In this document: positions 9,200 to 18,351 of the stretch, piece after piece
Position numbering within the stretch: the stretch's first letter is position 1
Layout of the letters: every line of letters starts with the position of its first letter
Source of the DNA: BPJU01 sp964425225
GTDB lineage: Bacteria > Planctomycetota > Planctomycetia > Pirellulales > Pirellulaceae
Assembly: GCA_964425225.1 (NCBI GenBank)
Contig: CAYRMD010000016.1
Coordinates: 1 to 64,000, forward strand
DNA: 64,000 bases
Direction: 5' to 3'
The notes under the pieces: generated by a model
What the model was told of the DNA's origin: nothing
What the model saw: the letters and a program-made list of their open reading frames with translations, nothing else
The model's database searches: none
Position numbers and translations under genes: made by a program

Positions 9200-9290
9200 A
9201 ACTTCTCCTTTCCCCGAAATGGTTTTCGCTTACGTTCGCGTCAGCGTCAGATTCTGTTACCCGAGAGTCCTCGCCTAAACCAGTGGATCA

Positions 9291-11861
9291 CTAATGGTTC
9301 ACGATAAACTCCTTGGTATTGATCAATGCCCACAGCAAATCTGCCAATCCAGCAACAGGTGAGGTCGATTCTCGCACATATTGCTCGGCTCGCTTCAATT
9401 CGTCTGCACGGGGCCGACGGCTTACGGTCCGCAGGTAGGCCTGTTGGATGAGCCGCTGGAGTTCGGCATCGGAGGGTTGACTGCCGGACGCTGTTGTGGA
9501 TGAACTGTCGGAGGAAGTATCGCCCCGATTTCGCCGGCCGTTGGATGCGCGAGTTGGATCCAGTTGGCGCGCCACCTGGTCGATCCAACCGGACTGGCGG
9601 CGTGCTAACAGGTTCAGCACTTCACTGTCGTTTTGTAGATAAATGGTTTGCAAAAGACTCGGCGTCATCGAGCGATCGCAGTCACAATTGCTTTCGCGTG
9701 TTGACCGGCCAAAGACTGTCAGCGCATAGGTCGAAGCGGCATTGCCTTGCCGTGGATCGGGACTGGCCATAGCAATGGCGCGCCCGTCACGCTCTTGCTT
9801 CATCCTGGCCGCCTCGCTGTCACTGGCTGTCGCCATGCGTACCGCGTCGATAGCCACTTCCGCCGGTAGCCGCCGCAAATAAGCCCGGGCGAAATTGCGT
9901 TTATCATGCTGGTTGGTATCGTTCGTACGCCAGCTAAGTTGATATGTGCGGCTGTTTAGGATTTCCCGATGTACCCACTTCATGTCGAACCCACTTTCAA
10001 TGAAACCTTTGGTGAGATAATCCAACAAAGGAGCATTGCTCGGTGGATTGGCCAAGCTGTGATCGTCGGGTGGTTCGACAATGCCAACGCCGAAATAGTG
10101 CGCCCATACTCGATTCACGAAGGCACGAGCAAAATACGGGTTGTCCGGCGACCGCAACCATTCCATAAGTGCCTCGCGAGGATCGTTGACGGTGTTCAAG
10201 TCGACGACTTGACCACCCAACAACGTCGCCGTGCGCTCTGGGGCTGCCGTAGCATTCCGCCGGCGCCGATCGACGGACGTCGGGCGATTGGCGACATAAA
10301 CTTCGGCAAACGGGATGACTTTGCCTTCCCGCAGAGAATCGATCAACTGATTGCGATTCTGATTCGTAATTCGTCCATCTTTAAATCCGAGATCTTCCAA
10401 GATTTTGCGATACGCATCACGGCTCTCGGGTGCCGCCTGTGCTGCTAATTGCACACTACCAAAGAACTTGGCAAATTCCTCGAAATCGTGTTTCGACCAT
10501 TGATCGAACGGGTGCTTGTGGCACTGAGCACACTCGATTCGCACGCCTAAGAAGGCGTACGCGAAGCTGATTGCCCGCTCGGGAGCTTGCCGGAAATTAC
10601 GGCGGGCCCAATAAAACGGCATCGATGGTCGTTCGGCAAAGGATCGCCCCGAACCTGGGCGAAGAATATCACTCAAATTCTTGCAAAACTCATAGTATGA
10701 CTCGCCCTCAACACGACTCGTTGCCGTGACAATGCCGGCAACTAATGCGTCGTACGGTACATTGTCTTTAACCCGCTGATAGATCCAGTCATACCATGCC
10801 TGGCTTGCGGCACCTCGCATGGGCAACACATTGACTAATTCTGTTTCATTGTTCCCGGTAAAATCACACAGTTTGGTAGTCCACCACGCGGCATAGCCAG
10901 TGGAATCCAGAAGTTCCTCGATTTTGCGAGCTCGTTTATTGGGGTCTGGATCATTTACGAATTGCTCGACTTCTTCGGCCAACGGCAATGTGCCCGTTAA
11001 GTCGAGACTCACACGACGCAAAAACTCCTCGTCCGTACACAATTCAGACGGTATCACGCCGAGCTTGCGCAGTTTGGCCACTACCAATTCGTCGATTTTT
11101 GTCGGGGTGGGTACTGGGGGATAGTTTCGGGCAACCGGAGGTGATACGGGTCGCATAATGGGAATCGGCACTACGGCTTTATCATAGAAAACTACCAAAT
11201 GTGTATCACCGGGATCACCGCCTGTTACCTGGCCATTTTCATCGATTACGGCAATTTGCGTGTCATTAGACTGAAAACGGCATAGTGGGGTAACATCTTC
11301 ACGCGTTCCATCTTCCCATACGGCTACAGCCCGTAAAGCGAACTTATCTCCCTTTTTGTGGAAAATAATTTCTGACGGAGTTACTTCCAGCGCTATTAGA
11401 CGCTGGACCTCTTTCGCATCGAATTTGGCGCCGCCCTCAATCCATCGACGGAAAACGTGATACTGCCAGCTACCTTTTGCATATCGTAAACCACCTTCGT
11501 GTTCGTCCGCGTTAGTCGGTTTCAGCAGAATCAGGCTCTCAAGAGGTTGCTCTCGATTGACACGAGTGCTACTCGGATCCAAGAGTGCTTCATAGTCCGC
11601 CTGGAAATCGTAACCGAACAACGATAACCGAAAACCGCCTCTTCCCTGAAACGAGCCGTGGCATGCTCTGCCATTGCAGCCTAATGTGCCAAACAGCGGT
11701 ACGACGTGGCGCTGAAAATTGGGAACCTCCGTGACGTTTTCGTCGGCAAATCGGATGGCCACCGATGGAAGTACGTCGGAGGCTTCGTCAGCACGGGCCA
11801 TTACATTCCAACAGAATCCCGTACTGCATAGCACGAGTAACACAATCAGGCGACGTAACAT
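9291..11861 (-). CDS. DUF1549/DUF1553 protein with Big2-like domain and C-x4-C-H motif
   Basis: 856 residues with a signal peptide. Near residue 60 LGCNGRACHGSF gives a C-x4-C-H motif, an unusual spacing for a haem c site that is typical of planctomycete proteins of this kind. An Ig-like Big2 region follows (about 170-240: AVWEDGTREDVTP, then VIDENGQVTGGDPG). DUF1549 begins near 260 (EEFLRRVSLDLTGTLP) and contains a standard C-x2-C-H site, CAQCHKHPFDQW. DUF1553 occupies the C-terminal part (NPYFARAFVNRVWAHYFG, SGFDMKWVHREILNSRTYQ). The product is probably periplasmic and may bind one or two haems. It sits between the coiled-coil protein and the DUF1501 gene in a sigma-factor-led cluster. The substrate is unknown. 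Confidence 0.93.
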   Translation of the reverse strand: MLRRLIVLLVLCSTGFCWNVMARADEASDVLPSVAIRFADENVTEVPNFQRHVVPLFGTLGCNGRACHGSFQGRGGFRLSLFGYDFQADYEALLDPSSTRVNREQPLESLILLKPTNADEHEGGLRYAKGSWQYHVFRRWIEGGAKFDAKEVQRLIALEVTPSEIIFHKKGDKFALRAVAVWEDGTREDVTPLCRFQSNDTQIAVIDENGQVTGGDPGDTHLVVFYDKAVVPIPIMRPVSPPVARNYPPVPTPTKIDELVVAKLRKLGVIPSELCTDEEFLRRVSLDLTGTLPLAEEVEQFVNDPDPNKRARKIEELLDSTGYAAWWTTKLCDFTGNNETELVNVLPMRGAASQAWYDWIYQRVKDNVPYDALVAGIVTATSRVEGESYYEFCKNLSDILRPGSGRSFAERPSMPFYWARRNFRQAPERAISFAYAFLGVRIECAQCHKHPFDQWSKHDFEEFAKFFGSVQLAAQAAPESRDAYRKILEDLGFKDGRITNQNRNQLIDSLREGKVIPFAEVYVANRPTSVDRRRRNATAAPERTATLLGGQVVDLNTVNDPREALMEWLRSPDNPYFARAFVNRVWAHYFGVGIVEPPDDHSLANPPSNAPLLDYLTKGFIESGFDMKWVHREILNSRTYQLSWRTNDTNQHDKRNFARAYLRRLPAEVAIDAVRMATASDSEAARMKQERDGRAIAMASPDPRQGNAASTYALTVFGRSTRESNCDCDRSMTPSLLQTIYLQNDSEVLNLLARRQSGWIDQVARQLDPTRASNGRRNRGDTSSDSSSTTASGSQPSDAELQRLIQQAYLRTVSRRPRADELKRAEQYVRESTSPVAGLADLLWALINTKEFIVNH

Positions 11862-11968
11862 TTTTCTGCTCCTCTGACGTCTACCTTTCGCGCAAATTGG
11901 TTAGCTTCTTGTCCGGTAACTGTATTTCGTTTTTCCTTGGACACCCCCGTCTCCGATTCCACAAGAAG

Positions 11969-12790
11969 TTAAGGTTTGGTTGGCTTATTGGCGCCAGCAG
12001 CATTCGCTGGTTTTCTTGGCTCCCTGACGTTTGGCTTGTCCGGGTCGGCTCCAACGGGGTTTGTCTGAGGCGGTGTCGGCTTGCTGGCTGCACCGGATTT
12101 TTCCGTTTTCTCATTGCGTCTTGGATTCGGCGTAGTCGTAGGACTGTTGGTGGCACGTTTCGGTTTGGCACTTTCAAATGAGCGTAACAGGGTTTGCAGT
12201 TGGCGCGAGATCATTTGATCTTGGTTATCCTGCATTTCGGCAATTTGCTGATCGAGTTTGCTTAAGCGTTCCGCCACCCTACTTCGTTCGCGCTTCAATA
12301 GTTCGATGCGCAATGCCAATTGCTGTCTCAGCAGTTCGCGCAATTCGTCGTGTCTTTGTTGCTCATCGAGCATCGTCACACGAGCAGCCAGCAATTGCGT
12401 TTGGGACTCCAATTGCCACAAGCGAAGTTCCAGTTGGTACCGCTCTGGATCACGCTCGCGCCACGACTCGATACGCGCCACATTTCGATATAAGTCGCGT
12501 ACGGCGCGGTCGTATTCCGTCGGGCGGTGCTGCTGCAAATAGGCAAGCAATACGTCGAGTTCTGGATGATGGGCCCGAACGAATTCTTGAACAGCTCGTT
12601 GTTGTCCCTCCGTGATTTCCGGTTTCGTGAGGGCCGCCTCGGTTTTCAAACTGGTGGTGCTTCCCCTCGATTTCGTATCGGACGTTTGGGCAGCAAGCAT
12701 GCCCGCGCAGAGAACCAAGCACAACCCCAAGGTCGCCGCGGGGCCGCTTAGCTTCCTACCGGTGGATGTGCAGCGGGCAATTTGCTTCAT
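11969..12790 (-). CDS. Secreted coiled-coil protein of unknown function
   Basis: 273 residues from the ATG at 12790, which overlaps the anti-sigma stop codon by four bases (ATGA). The open frame runs upstream to 13009 but that would read through the anti-sigma gene. A signal peptide (LGLCLVLCAGMLAAQ) is followed by a long coiled coil (about residues 80-200: QRHDELRELLRQQLALRIEL, RSRVAERLSKLDQQIAEMQD) and a basic Pro/Lys/Thr-rich tail. Its place between the anti-sigma factor and the DUF1549/1553 gene suggests an envelope role in the same system, possibly as a sensor or a scaffold. No family was recognised. Confidence 0.78.
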   Translation of the reverse strand: MKQIARCTSTGRKLSGPAATLGLCLVLCAGMLAAQTSDTKSRGSTTSLKTEAALTKPEITEGQQRAVQEFVRAHHPELDVLLAYLQQHRPTEYDRAVRDLYRNVARIESWRERDPERYQLELRLWQLESQTQLLAARVTMLDEQQRHDELRELLRQQLALRIELLKRERSRVAERLSKLDQQIAEMQDNQDQMISRQLQTLLRSFESAKPKRATNSPTTTPNPRRNEKTEKSGAASKPTPPQTNPVGADPDKPNVREPRKPANAAGANKPTKP

Positions 12791-13386
12791 GGACGACCCC
12801 CAATCACACCGTCTGGTTGCCTTCCCCCATGTAGTTCCACGACAGCTAACATCAACCACGACGGTGCAATATTTGCTCCACCACGTGACACGCCCACCAA
12901 CGGCTCGTCCGCTAGATCGACGTCCAGTAATTCGTTCGACCATTCCGTTCCGTCGGAGGCCTGCTGCTCGTCCGAATTCCAGCCAGTTGTTTGGTGAGCT
13001 TGCAACCAAGCGTTCGCTAAATAGGACACTTCCGTCTTTGGATCCGGAAGCATCGCTGTTGGTGGAAAGTCACCTCGTTCTGGATGGGGACGCGGTACGC
13101 TATAGGCGAAAAGGAATAATAGGGCTGCGGCGGCAATCGGAACGAGCCACCCAACAGCCCGTACCCAGATGTTGGTTGCGAGCACGCGCCGTTGCTGGAG
13201 CAACTCTGGTTCACCAAGAACCCGCCCTAGCGCGTCGGTCAATCGAACGATCCGGGCCATCGCCTCCTGCGCACCAGGGTCGCTCGACAAGCGCTCGACC
13301 CATAGCTGCTCCTGCTGTTGGTCAAGCTCGCCGTACAAGTACCGAAATGCTGTCCAATCGTCGTCGTGGCTGTGTTGGAAACTCAT
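12787..13386 (-). CDS. Putative membrane anti-sigma factor
   Basis: 199 residues. The N-terminal part (DDDWTAFRYLYGELDQQQEQ, then GAQEAMARIVRLTDALGRVL) resembles the cytoplasmic sigma-binding region of planctomycete anti-sigma factors. One transmembrane helix follows at about residues 75-95 (WLVPIAAAALLFLFAYSV), then a periplasmic part of about 100 residues. Start and stop overlap the sigma gene upstream and the coiled-coil gene downstream by four bases each (ATGA), implying translational coupling. No zinc-finger HxxxCxxC motif is seen. Identification rests mostly on position and topology. Confidence 0.8.
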   Translation of the reverse strand: MSFQHSHDDDWTAFRYLYGELDQQQEQLWVERLSSDPGAQEAMARIVRLTDALGRVLGEPELLQQRRVLATNIWVRAVGWLVPIAAAALLFLFAYSVPRPHPERGDFPPTAMLPDPKTEVSYLANAWLQAHQTTGWNSDEQQASDGTEWSNELLDVDLADEPLVGVSRGGANIAPSWLMLAVVELHGGRQPDGVIGGRP

Positions 13387-13961
13387 TCGCGTATTCCTTT
13401 GCCACGCAGCTTTTGCAATTCGATTCGCAATCGTTGGAGCGCCGCATGCATGCGGCTGAGAACCGTACCGAGGGGCAGCCGCAACTCTTTCGCGATTTCG
13501 GCAAAAGCTTTATTTTCGTACACGCGCATCCGTAAAACTTGTTGTTGTGCGGGCGAAAGTTTCGTTAGTGCCCCTCGTACCTGCTCTAGGGTTTCCGCCG
13601 ATACCAATGCTGCTGCAACGTCGGCTTCGGAAACAGTTGACTGGCTTTCGGCCCATTGCCGTGCCGCGTGCGCATGCGTCCTACCGCGCCGTTTTACCAG
13701 CATGGCTTCGCGGTACGCCACCTGAAACAGCCAAGCTCGCAAGGCTCCGGGCTGAACGTTCGCTCCCTGTTCGACCAACTTGGCAAAGGCCGTTTGCACT
13801 ACGTCTTCCGCGAGCGCTTCGTCGGCTAGCAAGCTCTTCAAAAACCGTCGTAACGGCTCTGCCAACGACTCATAAATACGAGCGATTTGCTCGGGATCGA
13901 TTCTGCCCGTAACATCGCCGGCCAATCTGGCAAAACTCCTAAGCCCGAACGTCTGCGGCAC
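13383..13961 (-). CDS. ECF-type RNA polymerase sigma factor
   Basis: 192 residues of the sigma-70 ECF group. Region 2 covers about residues 25-90 (IARIYESLAEPLRRFLKSLL, ALAEDVVQTAFAKLVEQ, GALRAWLFQVAYREA) and region 4 about 130-185 (LSPAQQQVLRMRVYENKAFA, LRLPLGTVLSRMHAALQRL). GTG at 13961 is the start used here. It heads a cluster in which the next genes are the anti-sigma factor, a secreted coiled-coil protein, the DUF1549/1553 protein, the DUF1501 protein and an LTxxQ-like protein, all on the minus strand. Autoregulation of the cluster is likely by analogy with other ECF operons; I could not pick out a promoter with confidence. Confidence 0.92.
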   Translation of the reverse strand: MPQTFGLRSFARLAGDVTGRIDPEQIARIYESLAEPLRRFLKSLLADEALAEDVVQTAFAKLVEQGANVQPGALRAWLFQVAYREAMLVKRRGRTHAHAARQWAESQSTVSEADVAAALVSAETLEQVRGALTKLSPAQQQVLRMRVYENKAFAEIAKELRLPLGTVLSRMHAALQRLRIELQKLRGKGIRE

Positions 13962-14514
13962 TCACCGATCCGTTCTATTAAGATGCGCGCGACCCTCCGT
14001 TTATTTGGTTCCTTTCCACCGAAATAACTTTTCGCAGTATAAAAACGGCCTACAAAGAAGTTGCGACCTGAAAAGATTTACACTGATTGTTCGGTGTTTC
14101 GCCGATGCCGCATCGATACGCCAATCGCGATGGGGCCAAAAGCTTTATGCAACGCACGGGGGGCGACGCTACGGCTCAGTACGGCCGTGCATATTTTTTC
14201 CCATTTTTTTCATGGCGCCATTGCGTCTTCCCGCCTCGGCGCTAAATTCTTGTCGCTCTGCGATTTTGCGCCTTTGCGTTAAATAGCCCGCCGTGGTTTG
14301 CCGCTCGTCGCATTGGAAACGTCGGCGTACCGCTCTATGATGAGCAATTAGCACGTACCGACGCAGCCCTTAATTACGGACTCAAAAGTCGAACTGGCCG
14401 ATTTTGGCACAACAAAAATACAATATCGGACAGCGGCACTAAGGTGCATCCGTGGAAGTGACAACCCGATATTGCCGGAACGGCACCAGGTAAGCAAGTG
14501 CAGAGGAGCCTAGC
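13962..14514. other. Gap between divergent genes, mostly without features
   Basis: This region should hold the promoters of the sigma-factor cluster (minus) and of the permease (plus). A repeat of the AACGCAAAGGCGC family lies at 14266-14286 in inverted orientation. No credible reading frame was found. Confidence 0.5.
14266..14286 (-). repeat. AACGCAAAGGCGC-type repeat, inverted
   Basis: 'ttgcgcctttgcgttaaata' on the plus strand, a single unit of the dispersed family. Confidence 0.7.
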
Positions 14515-16374
14515 GTGATCTTAGGTCCCATCTTTACGCGTGAAGCGGTGATGTTACCACGGCGGCCGCGGTTTTTCGTCTTGCGCGCCGTGTACGTCAC
14601 GGGGCTTTTGATTGTAATGGCCACCTCCTGGGCCGTGTTGGCCGGGACCCAGTGGATACGCAACATTGGTGACATGGCGCGATTCGGAGCTATGGTGTTT
14701 CAGATTCTTGCTCCATTACAACTGGCGCTAACCCTGTTTTTTGCGTCTCTGATGGGAGCCGCCGTCGTTAGTCAGGAAAAGGACCGGCGGACACTCGTCT
14801 TGTTGATGATGACTCGTTTGTCGAATCACGAGATCGTCTTAGGTAAGCTGTTTGCAGGTTTGTTGAGTCTGCTTGTCATGTTGGTTTCGGCCTTGCCCTT
14901 GTTCTGGGCAATTACGTTATTTGGTGGCGTATCGTACCCGCAAGTGGGGCGCGTTTACGTGGTGACGGTGCTGGCTGGCATTGTCTCGGGCAGTTGGGGC
15001 TGCACCGTCGCGTTTGCACGGGACAAGACGTTTCAAACGCTGGCTTTGACAGCGCTAGGACTGTTGGTTTGGTTAGGGATCGGTGAATTGGCTTATTGGC
15101 GAGTGATTCCCTTCGATGAGTGGTTACCGTCAGGCATAGCGTTATCCGAATCGATTAGCCCGATTCGGGCGGTGCTGGCCGCAGCTCTGCCTGTACCAGA
15201 AACCGGGACGTGGCGCGATTGGGTTCGGGGCATAGAGGGGTTTGTACTTTTTTCTGTTGCGACTGCGCTGTTGATTAACGGTTATGCCATTTTCAAAGTA
15301 CGTGTCTGGAATCCGTCGCAGGAATTGGATCGCGGGCGGCGAACCGAAGACGAGGAGGCCAGTATTTTCACAGCGGTAGACGCCGAGGGCGCGGCGCCAT
15401 TAACGGAAGATGAGGTCGAGCGGCGGCGCATGCAGCATATCGACGCTCGCGTGGCACAAGGCAAGGATAAAAGTCGCGAAGTCTGGGACAATCCGGTCTT
15501 GTGGCGCGAAGTGTGTACGTGGGCCTACGGGCGCAAAGTGATCCTGATTCGCCTCGTGTATGTCGTGCTATTTGCGGCTGTGATCTTTGCACTGAAGGCC
15601 ATGACGACCGATCCATCCCTGATAAAAGAGGCATGGGCGGGACTGGTTCCCAGAACCGCGTTGGTGCTCGCCCCGTTCCTCCTGGTCAGCTTGGTTGTGC
15701 GCAATGCGCTGGCGGTCACCGCCATTACCAACGAACGCGATGGACAGGCACTTGACCTACTTCTGGCGACCGACTTGACGCCACAAGAATTCGTGTTGGG
15801 TAAACTATTCGGTGTCATGTGGGTTACGCGGGAAACCTTATTGTTGCCGCTGGTGGCAATCGGCTATTTATGGTGGCGGGAAGGTGTCGATGCTGAAGGC
15901 GCTGTGCTGCTCGGCCTGGGCTGGATCGTTCTCGATCTATTTGTCACTATGTTAGGCCTGCACATTGGAATGAGCTACGCCAGTTCGCGAGCCGCTATTG
16001 GCTTGAGTCTAGGGACGGTGTTCTTCTTGTTTCTCGGCGTCGTCACCGTCATGGCCATGATGATTTCGTTTAGCGGCTCGTTCCAAAGCCAGTTGGCACC
16101 CTTTTTGGCTTTTATCCTGGGCGGTTCCGTAGGCTTGTATTACGCACTGGGGTTGCGTAACCCGTCGACCGCAATTTTGGTGGCTTCGCTGTTGTTGCCG
16201 TGGATGACGTTCAATGCCATCACTAGCTTCTTGTTAGGACGCACGCTATCGGCGTTTACCGTCACGTGTGGCACTTATGGTTTCGCCACGGCCGCTTTGC
16301 TAATCCCGGCAATCAGCGAGTTTGACATCGCCATGGGGCGGACTCGGGCTAATGAAGGGGAGGAAGGGATTTAA
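14515..16374 (+). CDS. ABC-2 type transporter permease, duplicated
   Basis: 619 residues. Two membrane halves, about residues 1-265 and 340-610, each with about six hydrophobic segments, are joined by a charged linker (about 270-335: RGRRTEDEEASIF, EVERRRMQHIDARVAQG). Both halves contain a related stretch before the membrane core: RTLVLLMMTRLSNHEIVLGK in the first and QALDLLLATDLTPQEFVLGK in the second, so the protein is an internal duplication of an ABC-2 permease. GTG at 14515 has GGAG about eight bases upstream. No ATP-binding subunit lies next to it, so it may use one encoded elsewhere. The stop codon is part of an AACGCAAAG repeat. The substrate is unknown. Confidence 0.82.
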   Translation: MILGPIFTREAVMLPRRPRFFVLRAVYVTGLLIVMATSWAVLAGTQWIRNIGDMARFGAMVFQILAPLQLALTLFFASLMGAAVVSQEKDRRTLVLLMMTRLSNHEIVLGKLFAGLLSLLVMLVSALPLFWAITLFGGVSYPQVGRVYVVTVLAGIVSGSWGCTVAFARDKTFQTLALTALGLLVWLGIGELAYWRVIPFDEWLPSGIALSESISPIRAVLAAALPVPETGTWRDWVRGIEGFVLFSVATALLINGYAIFKVRVWNPSQELDRGRRTEDEEASIFTAVDAEGAAPLTEDEVERRRMQHIDARVAQGKDKSREVWDNPVLWREVCTWAYGRKVILIRLVYVVLFAAVIFALKAMTTDPSLIKEAWAGLVPRTALVLAPFLLVSLVVRNALAVTAITNERDGQALDLLLATDLTPQEFVLGKLFGVMWVTRETLLLPLVAIGYLWWREGVDAEGAVLLGLGWIVLDLFVTMLGLHIGMSYASSRAAIGLSLGTVFFLFLGVVTVMAMMISFSGSFQSQLAPFLAFILGGSVGLYYALGLRNPSTAILVASLLLPWMTFNAITSFLLGRTLSAFTVTCGTYGFATAALLIPAISEFDIAMGRTRANEGEEGI

Positions 16375-16431
16375 CGCAAAGACGTAGGAAGTTATAAGGG
16401 GGCTATTTAACGCAGAGGCGCAAAGGCGCTA
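16370..16431 (+). repeat. AACGCAAAG repeat pair overlapping a stop codon
   Basis: 'tttaacgcaaagacg' at 16370 and 'tttaacgcagaggcgcaaag' near 16407. The TAA of the first unit is the stop codon of the ABC permease gene (16372-16374). Confidence 0.8.
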
Positions 16432-16492
16432 TGGAAACGGATAAACGGAGCAATTGCGTTCCCTGCGTTTTTGTCTTCGTTGCCACCTCGGG

Positions 16493-16526
16493 TGCCGCTC
16501 CCTTACGGTCGTGGCTCTGTAAAGCA
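16493..16526 (+). repeat. CTCCCTTACGGTCGTGGCTC repeat, single unit
   Basis: One unit of the 33-base family that forms a tandem array at 39789-39920. The rest of the 16375-16824 gap contains one possible small minus-strand frame, listed separately. Confidence 0.7.
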
Positions 16527-16550
16527 AGAGAATGATCTTAGCTCTTTGCG

Positions 16551-16832
16551 TCAATCCGTACCAGGATCAGGCACACCTCGTTTGCCATCTTCGGTGATAG
16601 AGTCAACCCAACCAGCAGCCATCTGTCCATCCGCGTTACAGCGACGTCCCAACTCCTGTCGGGACGCACGCACCACAGCGTTCTTGATTTTGATGTAGCC
16701 TCGTAAAGCGGATCGTGCTACCTTATAAACCCGTTTCGCCGTAATTGCGAATTGTCGCGGGTAGATTCCGTCGTCGGCCGAAACATCGTGCGGATCCACT
16801 TGATGCCACGGGAGCACGCCGGCGGTGTTCAT
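16551..16832 (-). CDS. Possible small protein of unknown function
   Basis: A 93-residue frame from an ATG at 16832 that reads more like a protein than the surrounding frames (VDPHDVSADDGIYPRQF, KVARSALRGYIKIKNAVV). No family is recognised, no strong ribosome-binding site is visible, and its start overlaps the GTG chosen for the TPR gene by eight bases. It is kept as a low-confidence candidate. Confidence 0.25.
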   Translation of the reverse strand: MNTAGVLPWHQVDPHDVSADDGIYPRQFAITAKRVYKVARSALRGYIKIKNAVVRASRQELGRRCNADGQMAAGWVDSITEDGKRGVPDPGTD

Positions 16833-17838
16833 CGCAGTAGAAACTTTCAATGCGGGGCTCGGGATCTTCGTGCGGTTTGCCCGCGGATCGGCTTTATGTC
16901 GGCCGATCGATACAGGGCTGTGGTTGTACCTTGGACTGGCACTTGCATTGTTGTCTGGAGCTTGTACCACGTTGCGTGTTGCTGGGCCCTCGGAAAGCAC
17001 ACTGATTGCCCGACAACAACTTTTGGCCGCGTTGGAGGCTGCGGAGCGAGCGGACTGGACGTTGGCGGAAGAGCTTTTGCGCGCGGCACATGATTTAGCT
17101 CCCCATGATGAGCGTGTCATGTATCAATTGAGTCGCGTGTTGTGGCAGCAAGGCCGGCAACCCGAGGCCGTGCAACTTATGGAACGAGCTGTCGCCTGGT
17201 CGGGCAACAACGCATCGTGGCTTATCGACCTTGGATGGATGCGTTTGGCGATAGGTGAGGACCAGGCGGCCGAGCAATTAGCCCGCCAAGCATTACGATC
17301 GCCAACAATTCGTGGCCAGGCTTATGGCCTGCTCGGGGACATCATGGCCCAACGCGGGCAGCTCGAAGATGCTTTAAGCTATTATCATCGTGCGCTGGAC
17401 TCGGGCAATCGTGATGCGAAGGTCACGCTAGCCGTGGCTGAAATCTATCGGGCGCAAGGCCAACCGTGGCGATTGCTCTCGACACTTCAAGCCTGCGATC
17501 GATCTTCGTTGGCTGGCGATGACGTGGGCCGTTATTGGTACTTGTTGGCGATGGCTCATCGCGAACTCCATCACCTTCCTGATGCACTATTTTGTTTACA
17601 GCGGGCGGTCGAGTGTTCCGCAACACAGTGGGAGTGGCGTATCGAGCTAGCTCGCACTTTGTGGCAAACCGGACGCGTTCCCGAAGCGCAAGCCCACCTG
17701 GAGGCTGTCCAGCAGGCAATCCCTAATCATCCGGCTGCACGCCAACTGGCCGACGAAATGTCTGAGGCCTCCCTGGCATCGTTACATCCGATAAATTCAC
17801 TACCAGCAGACAGGGATCGCCTGACAGAGACGCGCTAA
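16825..17838 (+). CDS. TPR-repeat protein, probably membrane-anchored or lipoprotein
   Basis: 337 residues. A hydrophobic segment at about 33-48 (LYLGLALALLSGACTT) ends in a cysteine that could be lipidated, although the lipobox is not canonical. From about residue 60 onward the protein is a run of tetratricopeptide units (AAERADWTLAEELLRAAHDL, QLEDALSYYHRALDSGNRDA, HLPDALFCLQRAVECSATQW, GRVPEAQAHLEAVQQAIPNH). TPRs form protein-binding superhelices; the partner is unknown. The GTG start at 16825 has GGAG ten bases upstream. A small hypothetical gene follows after about 110 bases. Confidence 0.83.
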   Translation: MFIAVETFNAGLGIFVRFARGSALCRPIDTGLWLYLGLALALLSGACTTLRVAGPSESTLIARQQLLAALEAAERADWTLAEELLRAAHDLAPHDERVMYQLSRVLWQQGRQPEAVQLMERAVAWSGNNASWLIDLGWMRLAIGEDQAAEQLARQALRSPTIRGQAYGLLGDIMAQRGQLEDALSYYHRALDSGNRDAKVTLAVAEIYRAQGQPWRLLSTLQACDRSSLAGDDVGRYWYLLAMAHRELHHLPDALFCLQRAVECSATQWEWRIELARTLWQTGRVPEAQAHLEAVQQAIPNHPAARQLADEMSEASLASLHPINSLPADRDRLTETR

Positions 17839-17948
17839 ATCAGCCTCTTTTCTTATCCCGCACCCGTCGCAGTGGGCTAGACTTCCTAGGCTAACCAAGA
17901 ACCGCTCGGTTTAAACGCTCCCGTACACTTCTTGAAAGAGTGAACTCT

Positions 17949-18248
17949 ATGTCGGTCAATTCCCAAGCCAACACCGCACTCCCAAACACCGTTCCTTTCG
18001 CACAAGAATTTCCTGCTCTCTTGGGTTCATCGCCTCGCTTCATGGATCGGCGCGTACGGGCTAGTGCTTTTTTCCCGGAGCACGCTGAAAGACGTCAATT
18101 CGGAAATACGTATCACGACCTGTCGCCAGCCGGTAGAGAGCTGGCCGAAGCAATCGACCGGTACAAGCTCGTGCGCCGGCGCAAATTCATCTCGTGCGAT
18201 GAACTGTTGGAAGTATTGGTTCAATTAGGTTACAAGAAAACTACTTGA
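17949..18248 (+). CDS. Small conserved-looking hypothetical protein
   Basis: 99 residues, soluble. The first 45 residues look flexible. The C-terminal half (AERRQFGNTYHDLSPAGREL, AIDRYKLVRRRKFISCDELL, VLVQLGYKKTT) looks like a compact helical domain, with a pattern I associate with short planctomycete hypotheticals of unknown function. GAAAGAG lies eight bases before the ATG at 17949, preferred to the GTG at 17940. An A/T-rich hairpin follows the stop. Confidence 0.7.
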   Translation: MSVNSQANTALPNTVPFAQEFPALLGSSPRFMDRRVRASAFFPEHAERRQFGNTYHDLSPAGRELAEAIDRYKLVRRRKFISCDELLEVLVQLGYKKTT

Positions 18249-18260
18249 GGTTGCCTTCTT

Positions 18261-18279
18261 AAAAGGATCGGCCCTTTTT
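18261..18279 (+). terminator. Weak terminator-like hairpin
   Basis: AAAAGG, a 6-base loop, CCTTTT, then T, 13 bases after the stop codon at 18248. The stem is short and A/T-rich, so this is tentative. Confidence 0.35.
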
Positions 18280-18351
18280 CGGCTTAGCGTATTGACTAAC
18301 CCTATGTACAGAAGCGATCCGCCATCACTTTTTTATTTCTGTTTGTTCTTC

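Noticed and set aside
12791..13009. Upstream extension of the coiled-coil gene to 13009
   Set aside because: It would overlap the anti-sigma gene by over 200 bases; the ATG at 12790 overlaps the upstream stop by four bases and is followed by a signal peptide.
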